64,000 nucleotides of DNA from an uncultured Prevotellaceae bacterium. GTDB lineage: Bacteria > Bacteroidota > Bacteroidia > Bacteroidales > Bacteroidaceae. Both the position numbers and the translations under genes were made by a program. This document shows, in pieces, positions 44,916-53,499 of this stretch; the stretch's first letter is position 1, and each line of letters begins with the position of its first letter. The stretch spans positions 1 through 64,000 of the forward strand of contig CACXMM010000005.1 in assembly GCA_902768785.1 (NCBI GenBank), read 5' to 3'. The notes under the pieces were generated by a model. The model was not told where the DNA came from and did no database searches. It saw nothing but the letters and a program-made list of their open reading frames with translations.

Positions 44916-46241
44916 TTACTTCAGATGCTTTTTGATCCATTCCATGTGACCGTATTCCGTAGCCTCACTGGTCCAGTGCTCATTGATGGGGGTGATCAGT
45001 GACTCTTTCTCCCCTGGTAATGTGTTCCATACGGCATAGCTGGTAGTGGGTGGACAGGTATCATCGTTGTATCCCCAGGTGAGATAGGATACGGCTTTCA
45101 CATAACGGGCGAAGTTCACCACGTCGTAGTAAGCCATGGTCTGTATCTTCTCGGGGGTAAGCATGTGGTTCATCTTGTTGAAGTGAGGATAGCCGCCAGT
45201 ACGTCCTTTCTCAGCATATCCCGCCATGTCGCTTAATGCAGGGTGGTTTGCCACACAGAGGGTGACGCGGGGATCAAGTCCTGCGGTGACGATAGCCAAG
45301 GCACCGCCCTGACTGCCTCCCTGCACTGCCACGTTCCTACCGTCCCATTCGGGTAAGGAGGTAAGGAGATCGATGCTGCGCACACAGGCCAGATAGACCC
45401 GTTTCATGTAGTAGTTCTCACGACTGTCGAGTCCGTTCTCCAAGTAACCGTTGTCACCGCTGTTCAGGGCATTGCTGATCTCCTTGAACTGCTCATCGGT
45501 CATCGTGGGGTTCAGTCCGTGGATCTCTATCTCGAAACGGATGAAGCCGTTCTCGGCATAGTATTTGTGGCGCAGGGGCTCCTTGATGGTTTTCACACCC
45601 GCTCCCGGTGGGCACATCACCACAGGACAGCTGCCTTTCTTCGCGTTCTTGGGATAGAACAAGTAACCGTAGATGACATGTCCGCGACTGTCTAACTGCA
45701 GACGTACCAGATAGCAGTCGATCTTGTCGGTACAATACTCCTTAGCCAGCTCCTTCGTATAGGTGAGGGGGAAACGGGCCGCCTCTGTCTTACACTGATC
45801 CCAGAAGGTCTTGAAATCCTTCGGCTCCTGTGTGAAAGGACGGATCTTCTCTGGAGAGAAGCCCACTTTCACATGGTGCTTGTACTCCTTGCCGTCGAGG
45901 GTGATCTTCAGGCGGAGGTCACGGAACCCAGGATCCTTGCGCGTTCCTATAGGTATCAGTGCCCGTCCGTTCTTCAAGGCAACCGTCCCTTTATCGTCAT
46001 CGGGCAGCATATCATTGCCCACGGTATAGACAACAGTACCCTCACGGGGGATGCCGTACTTGTAGAACTGCACCTCGATGGTCGCTTTCTCACCCGTCTG
46101 ATAGATCCAGTCGGCATGATCGGGCACAGTAACCCAAAGGTAGTCACTGCGATAGGGATAGTTCTCGGCATGGACTCCCAATAAGGTTACCCAGAGGAAC
46201 ATGACGGTCATGACAGTGCTCCGTAAGATATTCTTCTTCAT
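44916..46241 (-). CDS. Acetylxylan-esterase-like (AXE1) hydrolase
   Basis: 441 residues with signal peptide. The N-terminal ~140 residues form a beta-sandwich-like region. The catalytic domain has VVMCPPGAGVKTIKEPL, the nucleophile in AVQGGSQGGALAI, and a late Asp/His (GYNDDTCPPTTSYA; NEHWTSEATEYGHME). AXE1/cephalosporin-C-deacetylase members remove acetyl groups from xylo-oligosaccharides. It is driven by promoter repeat A3. No other hemicellulose genes lie alongside it. Confidence 0.85.
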   Translation of the reverse strand: MKKNILRSTVMTVMFLWVTLLGVHAENYPYRSDYLWVTVPDHADWIYQTGEKATIEVQFYKYGIPREGTVVYTVGNDMLPDDDKGTVALKNGRALIPIGTRKDPGFRDLRLKITLDGKEYKHHVKVGFSPEKIRPFTQEPKDFKTFWDQCKTEAARFPLTYTKELAKEYCTDKIDCYLVRLQLDSRGHVIYGYLFYPKNAKKGSCPVVMCPPGAGVKTIKEPLRHKYYAENGFIRFEIEIHGLNPTMTDEQFKEISNALNSGDNGYLENGLDSRENYYMKRVYLACVRSIDLLTSLPEWDGRNVAVQGGSQGGALAIVTAGLDPRVTLCVANHPALSDMAGYAEKGRTGGYPHFNKMNHMLTPEKIQTMAYYDVVNFARYVKAVSYLTWGYNDDTCPPTTSYAVWNTLPGEKESLITPINEHWTSEATEYGHMEWIKKHLK

Positions 46242-46281
46242 TGCTTTTGATTTGTTTGAGTATAGATGCCAATTTTTCCTG

Positions 46282-46400
46282 CAAAGATACGATTAAGTGA
46301 GAGAAATACAAAATAAATCAATTTATTTTTATTTCCGAGCGCAAGTATCTTCGACGAAGTCAAAGATTAAGTGAGCAAAAAGCCAAATTTATTTGAGCTT
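46282..46400 (-). repeat. Promoter-carrying repeat A, copy 3
   Basis: One complete minus-strand box has -7 element 46282-46289 and TTTG 19 bases upstream, 40 nt before the esterase start at 46241. The second box (about 46361) has lost five bases and reads AATCTTTG, so it is probably inactive. Confidence 0.78.
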
Positions 46401-46428
46401 TTCCCAGCGGAAGTATATAGTTTTTTGT

Positions 46429-46436
46429 TATCTTTG
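46429..46436 (+). promoter_or_regulatory. -7 element of the C1 protease gene
   Basis: TATCTTTG on the plus strand, 16 nt before the ATG at 46452, next to promoter repeat A3. No clear TTTG at the usual distance. Confidence 0.5.
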
Positions 46437-46451
46437 CACCGTTGTTGGAAA

Positions 46452-47504
46452 ATGAATCTCATGAGCAAAAGAGGAATCTTCTGTATCTGTGCCCTGCTGT
46501 CCCTGGCATCCTGCAAGAAAGAAGGGGAGCATGTGCGACAGGTGATGCAAGTACCGCAAACGGAATGTCTGGTGAAGACCACCCCCGTGAAGAACCAGGG
46601 GATGAGTGATCTGTGCTGGGCCTACGCGATGCTCGCTACCATCGAGAGCGACCACCTGATGGAGGGTGACTCGGTGAACCTCTCCCCCCTGTATCTTGGC
46701 AGGAGATTCCTGGAGGAACAAACCGACCGCTTCTTCCTCTCAGGAGGGAAAGAGAAGATCGGGATGCGCGGAATGGCCTCGATGACCCTCCACCTGCTGA
46801 ACCGCTATGGCATCACCCACTATGATGCTTTCCACCGCGATGAGGTGAATATCCGCGTATTGGCACGGAAAGCGGAACAGACGGCCACTGCCAGCATCGC
46901 ACAGCAGAAAGGACTGTCATCCATGCGTGAGCAGCTGGGAAATCTCCTGGATGAACACCTGCCCACGGTGCCACGCTATGTCTTTATGCTGGGAGCCGAA
47001 TATACCACCCTGGAGTTTGCCCATAGCGTGTATCGCGAAGGGGAATACGAGGCGCTGACCAGTTTCACCCATCACCCCTTCGGCAGCCGTTTCGTTCTGG
47101 AGTCGGTGGATAACAGGATGAATGACGAGTTCCTGAATGTACCCCTCGACACCCTGATGCAGCACATCGAGCATGCCTTGCGTACAGGACATGCCGTATG
47201 CTGGGAGGGAGACATCAGTGAGAAGAAGTTCTCGTTCCAAAAAGGCATCGCGAAGATAGAGGACGAGCAGCAGCGGGTGACACAGGAACGACGGCAGCAG
47301 GACTTCGAGCGGCGCCTTACCACCGATGACCACTGTATGGAGATCATCGGTATGGCACGGACAGAGAAGGGCAGCCGCTATTTCATCTGCAAGAACTCCT
47401 GGGGCACGAAGAATCCCTTCGGGGGATGGATGTACCTCAGTGAGAACTATGTAAGGGCCAAGACCATTGCAGTATGGATCAACCAGTCAGCACTGAACAA
47501 CTGA
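46452..47504 (+). CDS. C1 (papain-type) cysteine protease, lipoprotein
   Basis: 350 residues from ATG 46452. The lipobox LASC places Cys21 as the lipid anchor. Catalytic residues: Cys55 in VKNQGMSDLCWAYAM (QGSCGSCW in papain, here QGMSDLCW), His in TTDDHCMEIIGMA, Asn in FICKNSWGTKNPFGGWMY. The spacing and insertions are closer to bleomycin-hydrolase-like C1B members. It is probably a periplasmic or surface protease; substrate unknown. Confidence 0.85.
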   Translation: MNLMSKRGIFCICALLSLASCKKEGEHVRQVMQVPQTECLVKTTPVKNQGMSDLCWAYAMLATIESDHLMEGDSVNLSPLYLGRRFLEEQTDRFFLSGGKEKIGMRGMASMTLHLLNRYGITHYDAFHRDEVNIRVLARKAEQTATASIAQQKGLSSMREQLGNLLDEHLPTVPRYVFMLGAEYTTLEFAHSVYREGEYEALTSFTHHPFGSRFVLESVDNRMNDEFLNVPLDTLMQHIEHALRTGHAVCWEGDISEKKFSFQKGIAKIEDEQQRVTQERRQQDFERRLTTDDHCMEIIGMARTEKGSRYFICKNSWGTKNPFGGWMYLSENYVRAKTIAVWINQSALNN

Positions 47505-47521
47505 ATCTATGGCCTTCCGAC

Positions 47522-49711
47522 TCACTGAATCACCACCCGGCGGCCATCAATGATGTAGATGCCCTTTTGGGTGGGCAGCTCGTTCAGCTTGCGACCGTCG
47601 AGGGTGTAGATGCCCTTCACAGTGGTTGCTTTGGCGGGAACCGCTTCGATGTGGGTGGCGATGCCTGTGACTACATCTGTGAAGTAGCCCGGGTTGCTCG
47701 TGCCACCGTCGATGTGGGCATAAGCCTTGTCAATGTGGTTGGCATCATAGGTCGTGCCGTGACCGCCCACCAGGCTGGTGCAGCCGTCGAACATATCATT
47801 GGATTGTATCACTGCTGCCGTACTCCAGCCATCGCCCACATAGATGGTGTGCAATTTGGTGCATCCAGAGAACATCAAATTCATATAGGCCACCTTGGAC
47901 GTGTTGAAACTGCTCAGGTCGAGGCTCGTCAAGCTACTACAGCCGTCGAACAATTTGGACATGCCTGTCACCTTGGACGTATTGAAGTGGCTCACATCAA
48001 TGTTCGTCAATTTTATACAGCTTTCGAACATATGAGTCATATCGGTCACCTCGCTGGTGTTCAGATACTCCATACCCGTGATGGATTCAAGGTTCTTCAT
48101 GAAATAGAACCAATCGTAGGTTGTCGTCGGGCGGGCACTAGCGAACGAAGAGTTAAAGACCACCTGGGTCACGCTGGCATTGGTGCCGTCGGTGTCCCAA
48201 TCAGTATCGGTTTTGCCCGTGTTCAGGTTATATTTCGTGCCCTCGCGGCTGTTGCGCTGGGTGTCGTAGTAGAATGTCAGCGTCGTGTTCGACGGTGTGT
48301 AGCAGGCATAGACCTCACGCGTAGCTCCATCGGTGAGGTATCCCGGGTTGTTCGTGCCACCGTCGATGTGCGCATATGTCGCGTCCGTCGGATTGGATGA
48401 GCTGTAGGCCGTGCTCTGACCGCCCTTCAGGAAGATGCAATGATTGAACATATTAATGGATGATTTCAAGGCAGCCGTGCTCCAGCCATCGCCCACATAG
48501 ATGGTCCGTAGATGAGTGCAGGTATTGAACATGTTACCCATGTTGGTCACCTTGGCCGTGTTGAAACTGCTCAAGTCAAGACTTTTCAGCATTAAGCAGT
48601 CAGCGAACATGGATTGCATGCTGGTCACCTTGGACGTGTTGAAGTGGCTCACATCTACGCTCGCCAAACTTATGCATCTATGGAACATCCAACCCATATT
48701 GGTCACCTCGCTGGTGTTCAGGTACTCCATACCCGTGATGGATTCAAGGTTCTCCATGTTATAGAACCAATCGTAGGTCGTCGTCGGGCGGGCATCAGCG
48801 AACGAGGAGTCAAAGACAACCTTGGTCACATTTTTATAGGTGCCGTCTTTGTCTATTGACCAGCCGGGCTTGTCGGTGCCCGTGTTCAAGTCATAGGCCG
48901 TGCCTGGGCGGGAATCGCGCTGGGTGTCGTAGTAGAACGTCAATGTCTTGTTCTCAGACGTGTAGCAGGCATAGGCCTCGGGCACCTTCTCGGTGAAGTA
49001 TCCCGGGTTGCTCGGGCCGCCATCGATGTGGGCATATGTCGCGTCCGTCGGGTTAGATGAGCTGTAGGCCGTGCCCTGGCCGCCCACCAGACTGACGCAA
49101 TCATGGAACATTACTTCGGAAAATGTCACGGCAGCCGTGCTCCAGCCATCGCCCACATAGATGGTCTCCAGATTCCAGTCACCACTAAACAACTGGTACA
49201 TGTTGGTCACCTTGGACGTGTTGAAACTGCTCAAATCAAGGCTCGTCAAAAACTGGCAGGCGGCGAACATGCTGTTCATGCTTGTCACCTTGGCCGTGTT
49301 GAAGTGGCTCAAGTCTATGCTCGATAATTCATTACAGAAAGCAAACATCCAATCCATATTGGTCACCTCGCTGGTGTTCAGGTAGTTTAATCCCGTGATA
49401 GATTGAAGATTTGTCATTTCATTGAACCATCCGTAGGTGGTTGTGGGACGGGCTGCGGCGAACGAAAAGTTAAAGACCACCCTGGTCACATTTTTATTGG
49501 TGCCATCGGTTTTCCAACCGGGGTGGTTCTCGCCGGTGTTCAAGTCATAGGTAGTGCCCGTGCGTGAGCGTCTGTTGTTGTCGCAGTAGAACGTGAGCGT
49601 CTTGTTCTCAGACGTGTAGCAGGCATAGGCCTCTTGGGCATTGGCGCCAAGGGCACACATCAAGGTTGCCACCAGGACGGCCATTCTTCGGAGTATAGTT
49701 TTCGGTTTCAT
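47522..49711 (-). CDS. BspA-like surface protein with three ~220-residue repeats
   Basis: 729 residues with a signal peptide ending GANAQ. Three tandem units, each starting EAYACYTSENKTLTFYYD-like and ending DATYAHIDGGTSNPGYF, carry the DUF285/BspA leucine-rich pattern LxSLDLSSFNTSKVTNMxxMF. The C-terminus (VKGIYTLDGRKLNELPTQKG) resembles a Prevotella C-terminal tail. BspA-family proteins bind host matrix or promote co-aggregation. The three units are very alike at the nucleotide level, as expected of recent expansion. A -7 element is at 49782-49789. Confidence 0.85.
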   Translation of the reverse strand: MKPKTILRRMAVLVATLMCALGANAQEAYACYTSENKTLTFYCDNNRRSRTGTTYDLNTGENHPGWKTDGTNKNVTRVVFNFSFAAARPTTTYGWFNEMTNLQSITGLNYLNTSEVTNMDWMFAFCNELSSIDLSHFNTAKVTSMNSMFAACQFLTSLDLSSFNTSKVTNMYQLFSGDWNLETIYVGDGWSTAAVTFSEVMFHDCVSLVGGQGTAYSSSNPTDATYAHIDGGPSNPGYFTEKVPEAYACYTSENKTLTFYYDTQRDSRPGTAYDLNTGTDKPGWSIDKDGTYKNVTKVVFDSSFADARPTTTYDWFYNMENLESITGMEYLNTSEVTNMGWMFHRCISLASVDVSHFNTSKVTSMQSMFADCLMLKSLDLSSFNTAKVTNMGNMFNTCTHLRTIYVGDGWSTAALKSSINMFNHCIFLKGGQSTAYSSSNPTDATYAHIDGGTNNPGYLTDGATREVYACYTPSNTTLTFYYDTQRNSREGTKYNLNTGKTDTDWDTDGTNASVTQVVFNSSFASARPTTTYDWFYFMKNLESITGMEYLNTSEVTDMTHMFESCIKLTNIDVSHFNTSKVTGMSKLFDGCSSLTSLDLSSFNTSKVAYMNLMFSGCTKLHTIYVGDGWSTAAVIQSNDMFDGCTSLVGGHGTTYDANHIDKAYAHIDGGTSNPGYFTDVVTGIATHIEAVPAKATTVKGIYTLDGRKLNELPTQKGIYIIDGRRVVIQ

Positions 49712-50102
49712 AAGCTTTATCTTTTTAGTCGTTGTTATTAACTGATTGGTCGATAGTTAGCAATCCAAATAGATGATGGTGCAAATGTATATAATTTTTT
49801 TGAAACAGCCAACATTTTCGCGTTTTTTTGCAATCATATAGCAGGTTGCGCCCGACAATGCGCGATCAGGAGAATCCGTCACCAGCATCGGAATTAGAAT
49901 AACCCAAATATGTTTGATTTCACATTATCCGCAGAATTTACACAAATGCGATTACTACTTCACCTTCATGCTCATCTCCATCGCTATGTTCTTCCTCGTG
50001 TTCTTCATGATTTTTAATTATTTTTCTTTGCATTGCGGAATATTATTGTTACCTTTGTGGCATCATTTATCAAGAAGACAACAAAACTATTCCGCAATCA
50101 AT
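49712..50102. other. 391-bp spacer with two promoters
   Basis: It holds the -7 element TACATTTG (minus strand, 49782-49789) of the BspA-like gene and the promoter of the phosphatase (50027-50057). Between them are an A/T-rich stretch and a TGCGC...GCGCA hairpin (near 49847-49863). An in-frame upstream extension of the phosphatase is present but has no signal peptide. I see no further gene. Confidence 0.6.
50027..50057 (+). promoter_or_regulatory. Promoter of the histidine acid phosphatase
   Basis: TTTG (50027-50030), 19 bases, TACCTTTG (50050-50057): a perfect consensus, 45 nt before the start at 50103. Confidence 0.7.
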
Positions 50103-51389
50103 ATGAGAAAATTTTTCGTCACTTTGCTGATGACAAGCAGTGTCCTTGTCATGAACGCACAGACAGCCAAGGAGGAGATCGCACAGAACCCTTGCCTCTC
50201 TGCCAGTAACTACCTCGCCTATCCCGGTCCTTCAAAAGAACTCACCAAGGCCCCCAAGGGCTATAAGCCATTCTACATCAGTCATTACGGAAGACATGGC
50301 TCCCGTTACCTCATTGGTACCGATGACTACTATACGCCCGTGAAGGTGATGGAGGAAGCCGACCAGGCAGGGAAGCTCACAGTGTTGGGAAAGGATGTGC
50401 TGCGCCGTCTCATCATGATCCGTGACGAAGCAGAGAAACGTGACGGGGAACTCACTCAGTTGGGTGCCGAGCAGCATCAGCAGATCGCGGCGCGGATGTA
50501 CGAACGCTTTCCCGAGGTGTTCAAAGGTGATGTGTGCATCGATGCCAAGAGTACTATTGTCATCCGCTGCATCCTCTCCATGGAAAATGAACTCCACCAG
50601 TTCCTGATCAGGAATCCCAAGCTGCGCATCACCCATGATGCCAGTGAACATGATATGTATTTCATGAACCAACAGGACAAACCGTTGTACGACAAGAAAC
50701 TGCCACAACGCTCCAAGGTGCTCTTCCAGGAGTTCTGCGACCGGCGTCCTACCCACCAGCGACTCCTCAGTACGCTCTTCAATGATCCCGATTACATCCA
50801 CTATGATGTTGACGGTGAGAAACTCTGTAACACACTCTTTAAACTCGCCAGTAACCTGCAGAGTTCTGAACTCCGGAAGGAGATCACCCTCTATGACCTC
50901 TTCACTCCGGAAGAGATCTATCAGAACTGGGAGAAAAACAATGTGTGGTGGTATCTCACCTATGCCAACTGCAGCTATAACGGAGGAACACAGCCTTTCT
51001 CACAACGTAACCTCCTGCGGAATATCATCCATCAGGCTGACAGCTGTATAGCATTGGAGCGTCCGGGTGCCACCCTCCGCTTCGGACATGAGACCATGGT
51101 GATGCCACTCACCTGTCTGCTGAACCTCAACGGCTATGGTGAACAGACGGATGACTTGGAGCAATTGGTGGCAAACGGGTGGTATAACTACCGTATCTTC
51201 CCCATGGGTGCGAACATCCAGTTCATCTTCTACCGCAAATCCTTCGGCAGTGATGTCATCTTCAAGGTACTGCTCAACGAGAATGAGGCCACGCTGCCCA
51301 TCGCTACGGACATGGCCCCATACTACCACTGGAACGACTTCAAGGATTATTTCCTGAAGAAGCTTGATAGTTATTCAGACCAGCCTTGA
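50103..51389 (+). CDS. Histidine acid phosphatase (MINPP/phytase-like)
   Basis: 428 residues from ATG 50103, chosen for the signal peptide MRKFFVTLLMTSSVLVMNAQ. The catalytic ISHYGRHGSRYL motif (nucleophile His) and the late RFGHETMVMPL (HE, proton donor) place it in branch 2 histidine phosphatases, closest to multiple inositol polyphosphate phosphatase. It probably removes phosphate from phytate or sugar phosphates in the periplasm. Its last 50 bp overlap the 3' end of dsbD on the other strand. Confidence 0.85.
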   Translation: MRKFFVTLLMTSSVLVMNAQTAKEEIAQNPCLSASNYLAYPGPSKELTKAPKGYKPFYISHYGRHGSRYLIGTDDYYTPVKVMEEADQAGKLTVLGKDVLRRLIMIRDEAEKRDGELTQLGAEQHQQIAARMYERFPEVFKGDVCIDAKSTIVIRCILSMENELHQFLIRNPKLRITHDASEHDMYFMNQQDKPLYDKKLPQRSKVLFQEFCDRRPTHQRLLSTLFNDPDYIHYDVDGEKLCNTLFKLASNLQSSELRKEITLYDLFTPEEIYQNWEKNNVWWYLTYANCSYNGGTQPFSQRNLLRNIIHQADSCIALERPGATLRFGHETMVMPLTCLLNLNGYGEQTDDLEQLVANGWYNYRIFPMGANIQFIFYRKSFGSDVIFKVLLNENEATLPIATDMAPYYHWNDFKDYFLKKLDSYSDQP

Positions 51390-53433
51390 GGAAGTCAACA
51401 TATTTGGCGATGTCCTCATCATAGACGGCAGAGCCCGTGAGGGGATTGCCCTCGTTGTCGAGAGCGACATAGAACGGCTGTGCATTGGCACCGAACTTCG
51501 AGCGTTGCAGATAGCTCCATTTGTCACCTACGGTGCGCAGCGTACGTTTCTGTCCGTTCTCCTCTGTCACTTCCATCTGCTCTGGCAGCGGTGTCTTGTC
51601 ATCCACGAAGAGGGAGATCAGGATATAGTCATCATTCAGGAGGTTAGCCACAGCAGGATCCGTCCATACGGCGGCCTCCATCTTCCGACAGTTCACACAG
51701 CCAAAGCCGGTGAAATCGATGAGAACAGGCTTCCCTTGTGCCTTGGCGGCAGCCATGCCTTCCTCATAGTTCAGGAACTTCGCCCTTACCTCGTTGGCTT
51801 TGTAGAGGTTGAAGTCCTGGGTGCTCATAGGAGGTGCGAAGGCACTGACGGCCTTACACGGTGCTCCCCATAAGCCGGGCACCATATAGATGGCGAAGGC
51901 GATGGATACCAGTCCGAGCATGATACATACCACAGGCATGGGCTTATCCATCTCGCCTCCTTCCCAGTCGCTCTGGAACTTCAGCTTTCCGATGAGGTAG
52001 AGGCCCATGGCACCGAAGATGACGATCCACAGACAGAGGAACACCTCACGGTCGAGAAGGCGCCATCCGTAGGCAAGGTCGGCCACGGAGAAGAACTTCA
52101 GGGCGAAGGCAAGCTCGATGAATCCCAAGGTCACCTTGATGGTATTCATCCATCCTCCCGACTTCGGTGCTTTCTTCAGCCATGTGGGGAACATGGCAAA
52201 GAGCGTGAAGGGCAATGCCAGGGCGAGGGCGAAACCGAACATTCCGATGGCGGGTCCCATGATACTGCCGCTGGTCGTCAGCTCCACGAGCAGGAAGCCG
52301 ATGATGGGTCCTGTACAGGAGAAGCTCACCAATGAGAGGGTGAAGGCCATGAGGAAGATAGAGAGGAGTCCGCTGGTGCTGCTGGCCTTGCTATCCACCT
52401 TATTCGTCCATGAGGAGGGCAGGGTGAGTTCGAACCAGCCGAAGAAGCTGAGTGCGAACACCACGAGCAGCAGACAGAAGAAGATGTTAAAGATGGCATT
52501 CGTGGAAAGGGCGTTCAGGGCACTGGCACCGAAGATGGCGGTGATGGCCAGACCCAGTGCGAGGTAGATCACCACGATGGAGATGCCATAGGTGATGGCA
52601 TCCTTGATCCCTTTCTTCTTATCGTCTTTCGCCCTTTTCAGGAAGAAGCTCACCGTCATGGGGATGATAGGCCATACGCAAGGGGTGAACAGAGCCACTA
52701 ATCCTCCCACGAAGCCCATCAGGAAAATATACAGCCAGGAACGGTCCTGACTGCTGTCACCATTGAAGGCCTGCAGTTCCTTGATCACCGGTTTCCATAA
52801 GCTGTTCACCTCGGTGGAATCGAGGGGAACGACGGCAGCGGCGGCAAGACTGTCGCTATTGACTTTCAGGGAGTCGGCATTGGCAGTGAGGAGTGCAGCT
52901 GTGGCGGCATCCTCCGCATCAGTCACTTCATTTTTTTTTTCGTCCTGAGTAGTCTCAGGAGCATCTTTCGGGCCCTCACCCTTGAAGTCGAACTCCACCT
53001 GTGTGGGAGGCAGACAGCTCTGGTCGTTGCAGGCACCATACTCCAGGAATCCCTTGATATGATAGGTCTTGTCCGTAATCTTGAACCGCTGCACGAAAGT
53101 CACGTTATGCTCGAAGTAGCGCAGATTCATGTCAAACAGCTTATCGAAGCTGCTGATCTCCTTCCCTTGGGCCTTCAGCTTCCCATCAGCCTTTGCACCT
53201 TCCACCAGGTCGGTGTTCATGGATGCGGAGATAGGACCGTCGGCGGGTAGTCCGGTGGAATACACATGCCATCCGGCATCGATCTTACCCGTGAAGATCA
53301 CATCGACCTCTGTGGGAGATACCTGTTTCTGACTTACCGTGAAATGCACGGGATCTTGCATCTGTGCCTGTGCTGCCACGGCAAACACCGTGAGCATCAG
53401 CATGAGCATGGTCGTTTTAATCGTTCTTCTCAT
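51340..53433 (-). CDS. dsbD: Thiol:disulfide interchange protein DsbD
   Basis: 697 residues. After the signal peptide comes an N-terminal periplasmic domain with YGACNDQSCLPP cysteines. It is followed by a ~260-residue eight-helix membrane domain (Cys in FTPCVWPIIPMTV and SFSCTGPIIG), then a C-terminal thioredoxin-like domain (FTGFGCVNCRKMEA). It carries electrons from the cytosol to periplasmic thiol oxidoreductases. The linker between the first two domains contains a ten-base A homopolymer (52931-52940 on the plus strand as T10), a possible slippage point. A TTCAATTCTTC repeat lies upstream. Confidence 0.9.
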   Translation of the reverse strand: MRRTIKTTMLMLMLTVFAVAAQAQMQDPVHFTVSQKQVSPTEVDVIFTGKIDAGWHVYSTGLPADGPISASMNTDLVEGAKADGKLKAQGKEISSFDKLFDMNLRYFEHNVTFVQRFKITDKTYHIKGFLEYGACNDQSCLPPTQVEFDFKGEGPKDAPETTQDEKKNEVTDAEDAATAALLTANADSLKVNSDSLAAAAVVPLDSTEVNSLWKPVIKELQAFNGDSSQDRSWLYIFLMGFVGGLVALFTPCVWPIIPMTVSFFLKRAKDDKKKGIKDAITYGISIVVIYLALGLAITAIFGASALNALSTNAIFNIFFCLLLVVFALSFFGWFELTLPSSWTNKVDSKASSTSGLLSIFLMAFTLSLVSFSCTGPIIGFLLVELTTSGSIMGPAIGMFGFALALALPFTLFAMFPTWLKKAPKSGGWMNTIKVTLGFIELAFALKFFSVADLAYGWRLLDREVFLCLWIVIFGAMGLYLIGKLKFQSDWEGGEMDKPMPVVCIMLGLVSIAFAIYMVPGLWGAPCKAVSAFAPPMSTQDFNLYKANEVRAKFLNYEEGMAAAKAQGKPVLIDFTGFGCVNCRKMEAAVWTDPAVANLLNDDYILISLFVDDKTPLPEQMEVTEENGQKRTLRTVGDKWSYLQRSKFGANAQPFYVALDNEGNPLTGSAVYDEDIAKYVDFLKAGLNNYQASSGNNP

Positions 53434-53443
53434 ATCCTTATCT

Positions 53444-53498
53444 TTTCAATTCTTCAACTCTTCAATTCTTCAACTCTTCAATTCTTCAATTCTTCAAT
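53444..53498. repeat. TTCAATTCTTC tandem spacer repeat
   Basis: About six near-perfect copies of an AATTCTTC/AACTCTTC unit lie between dsbD and the cysteine desulfidase gene. The complementary unit fills 19157-19215. Confidence 0.75.
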
Positions 53499-53499
53499 T

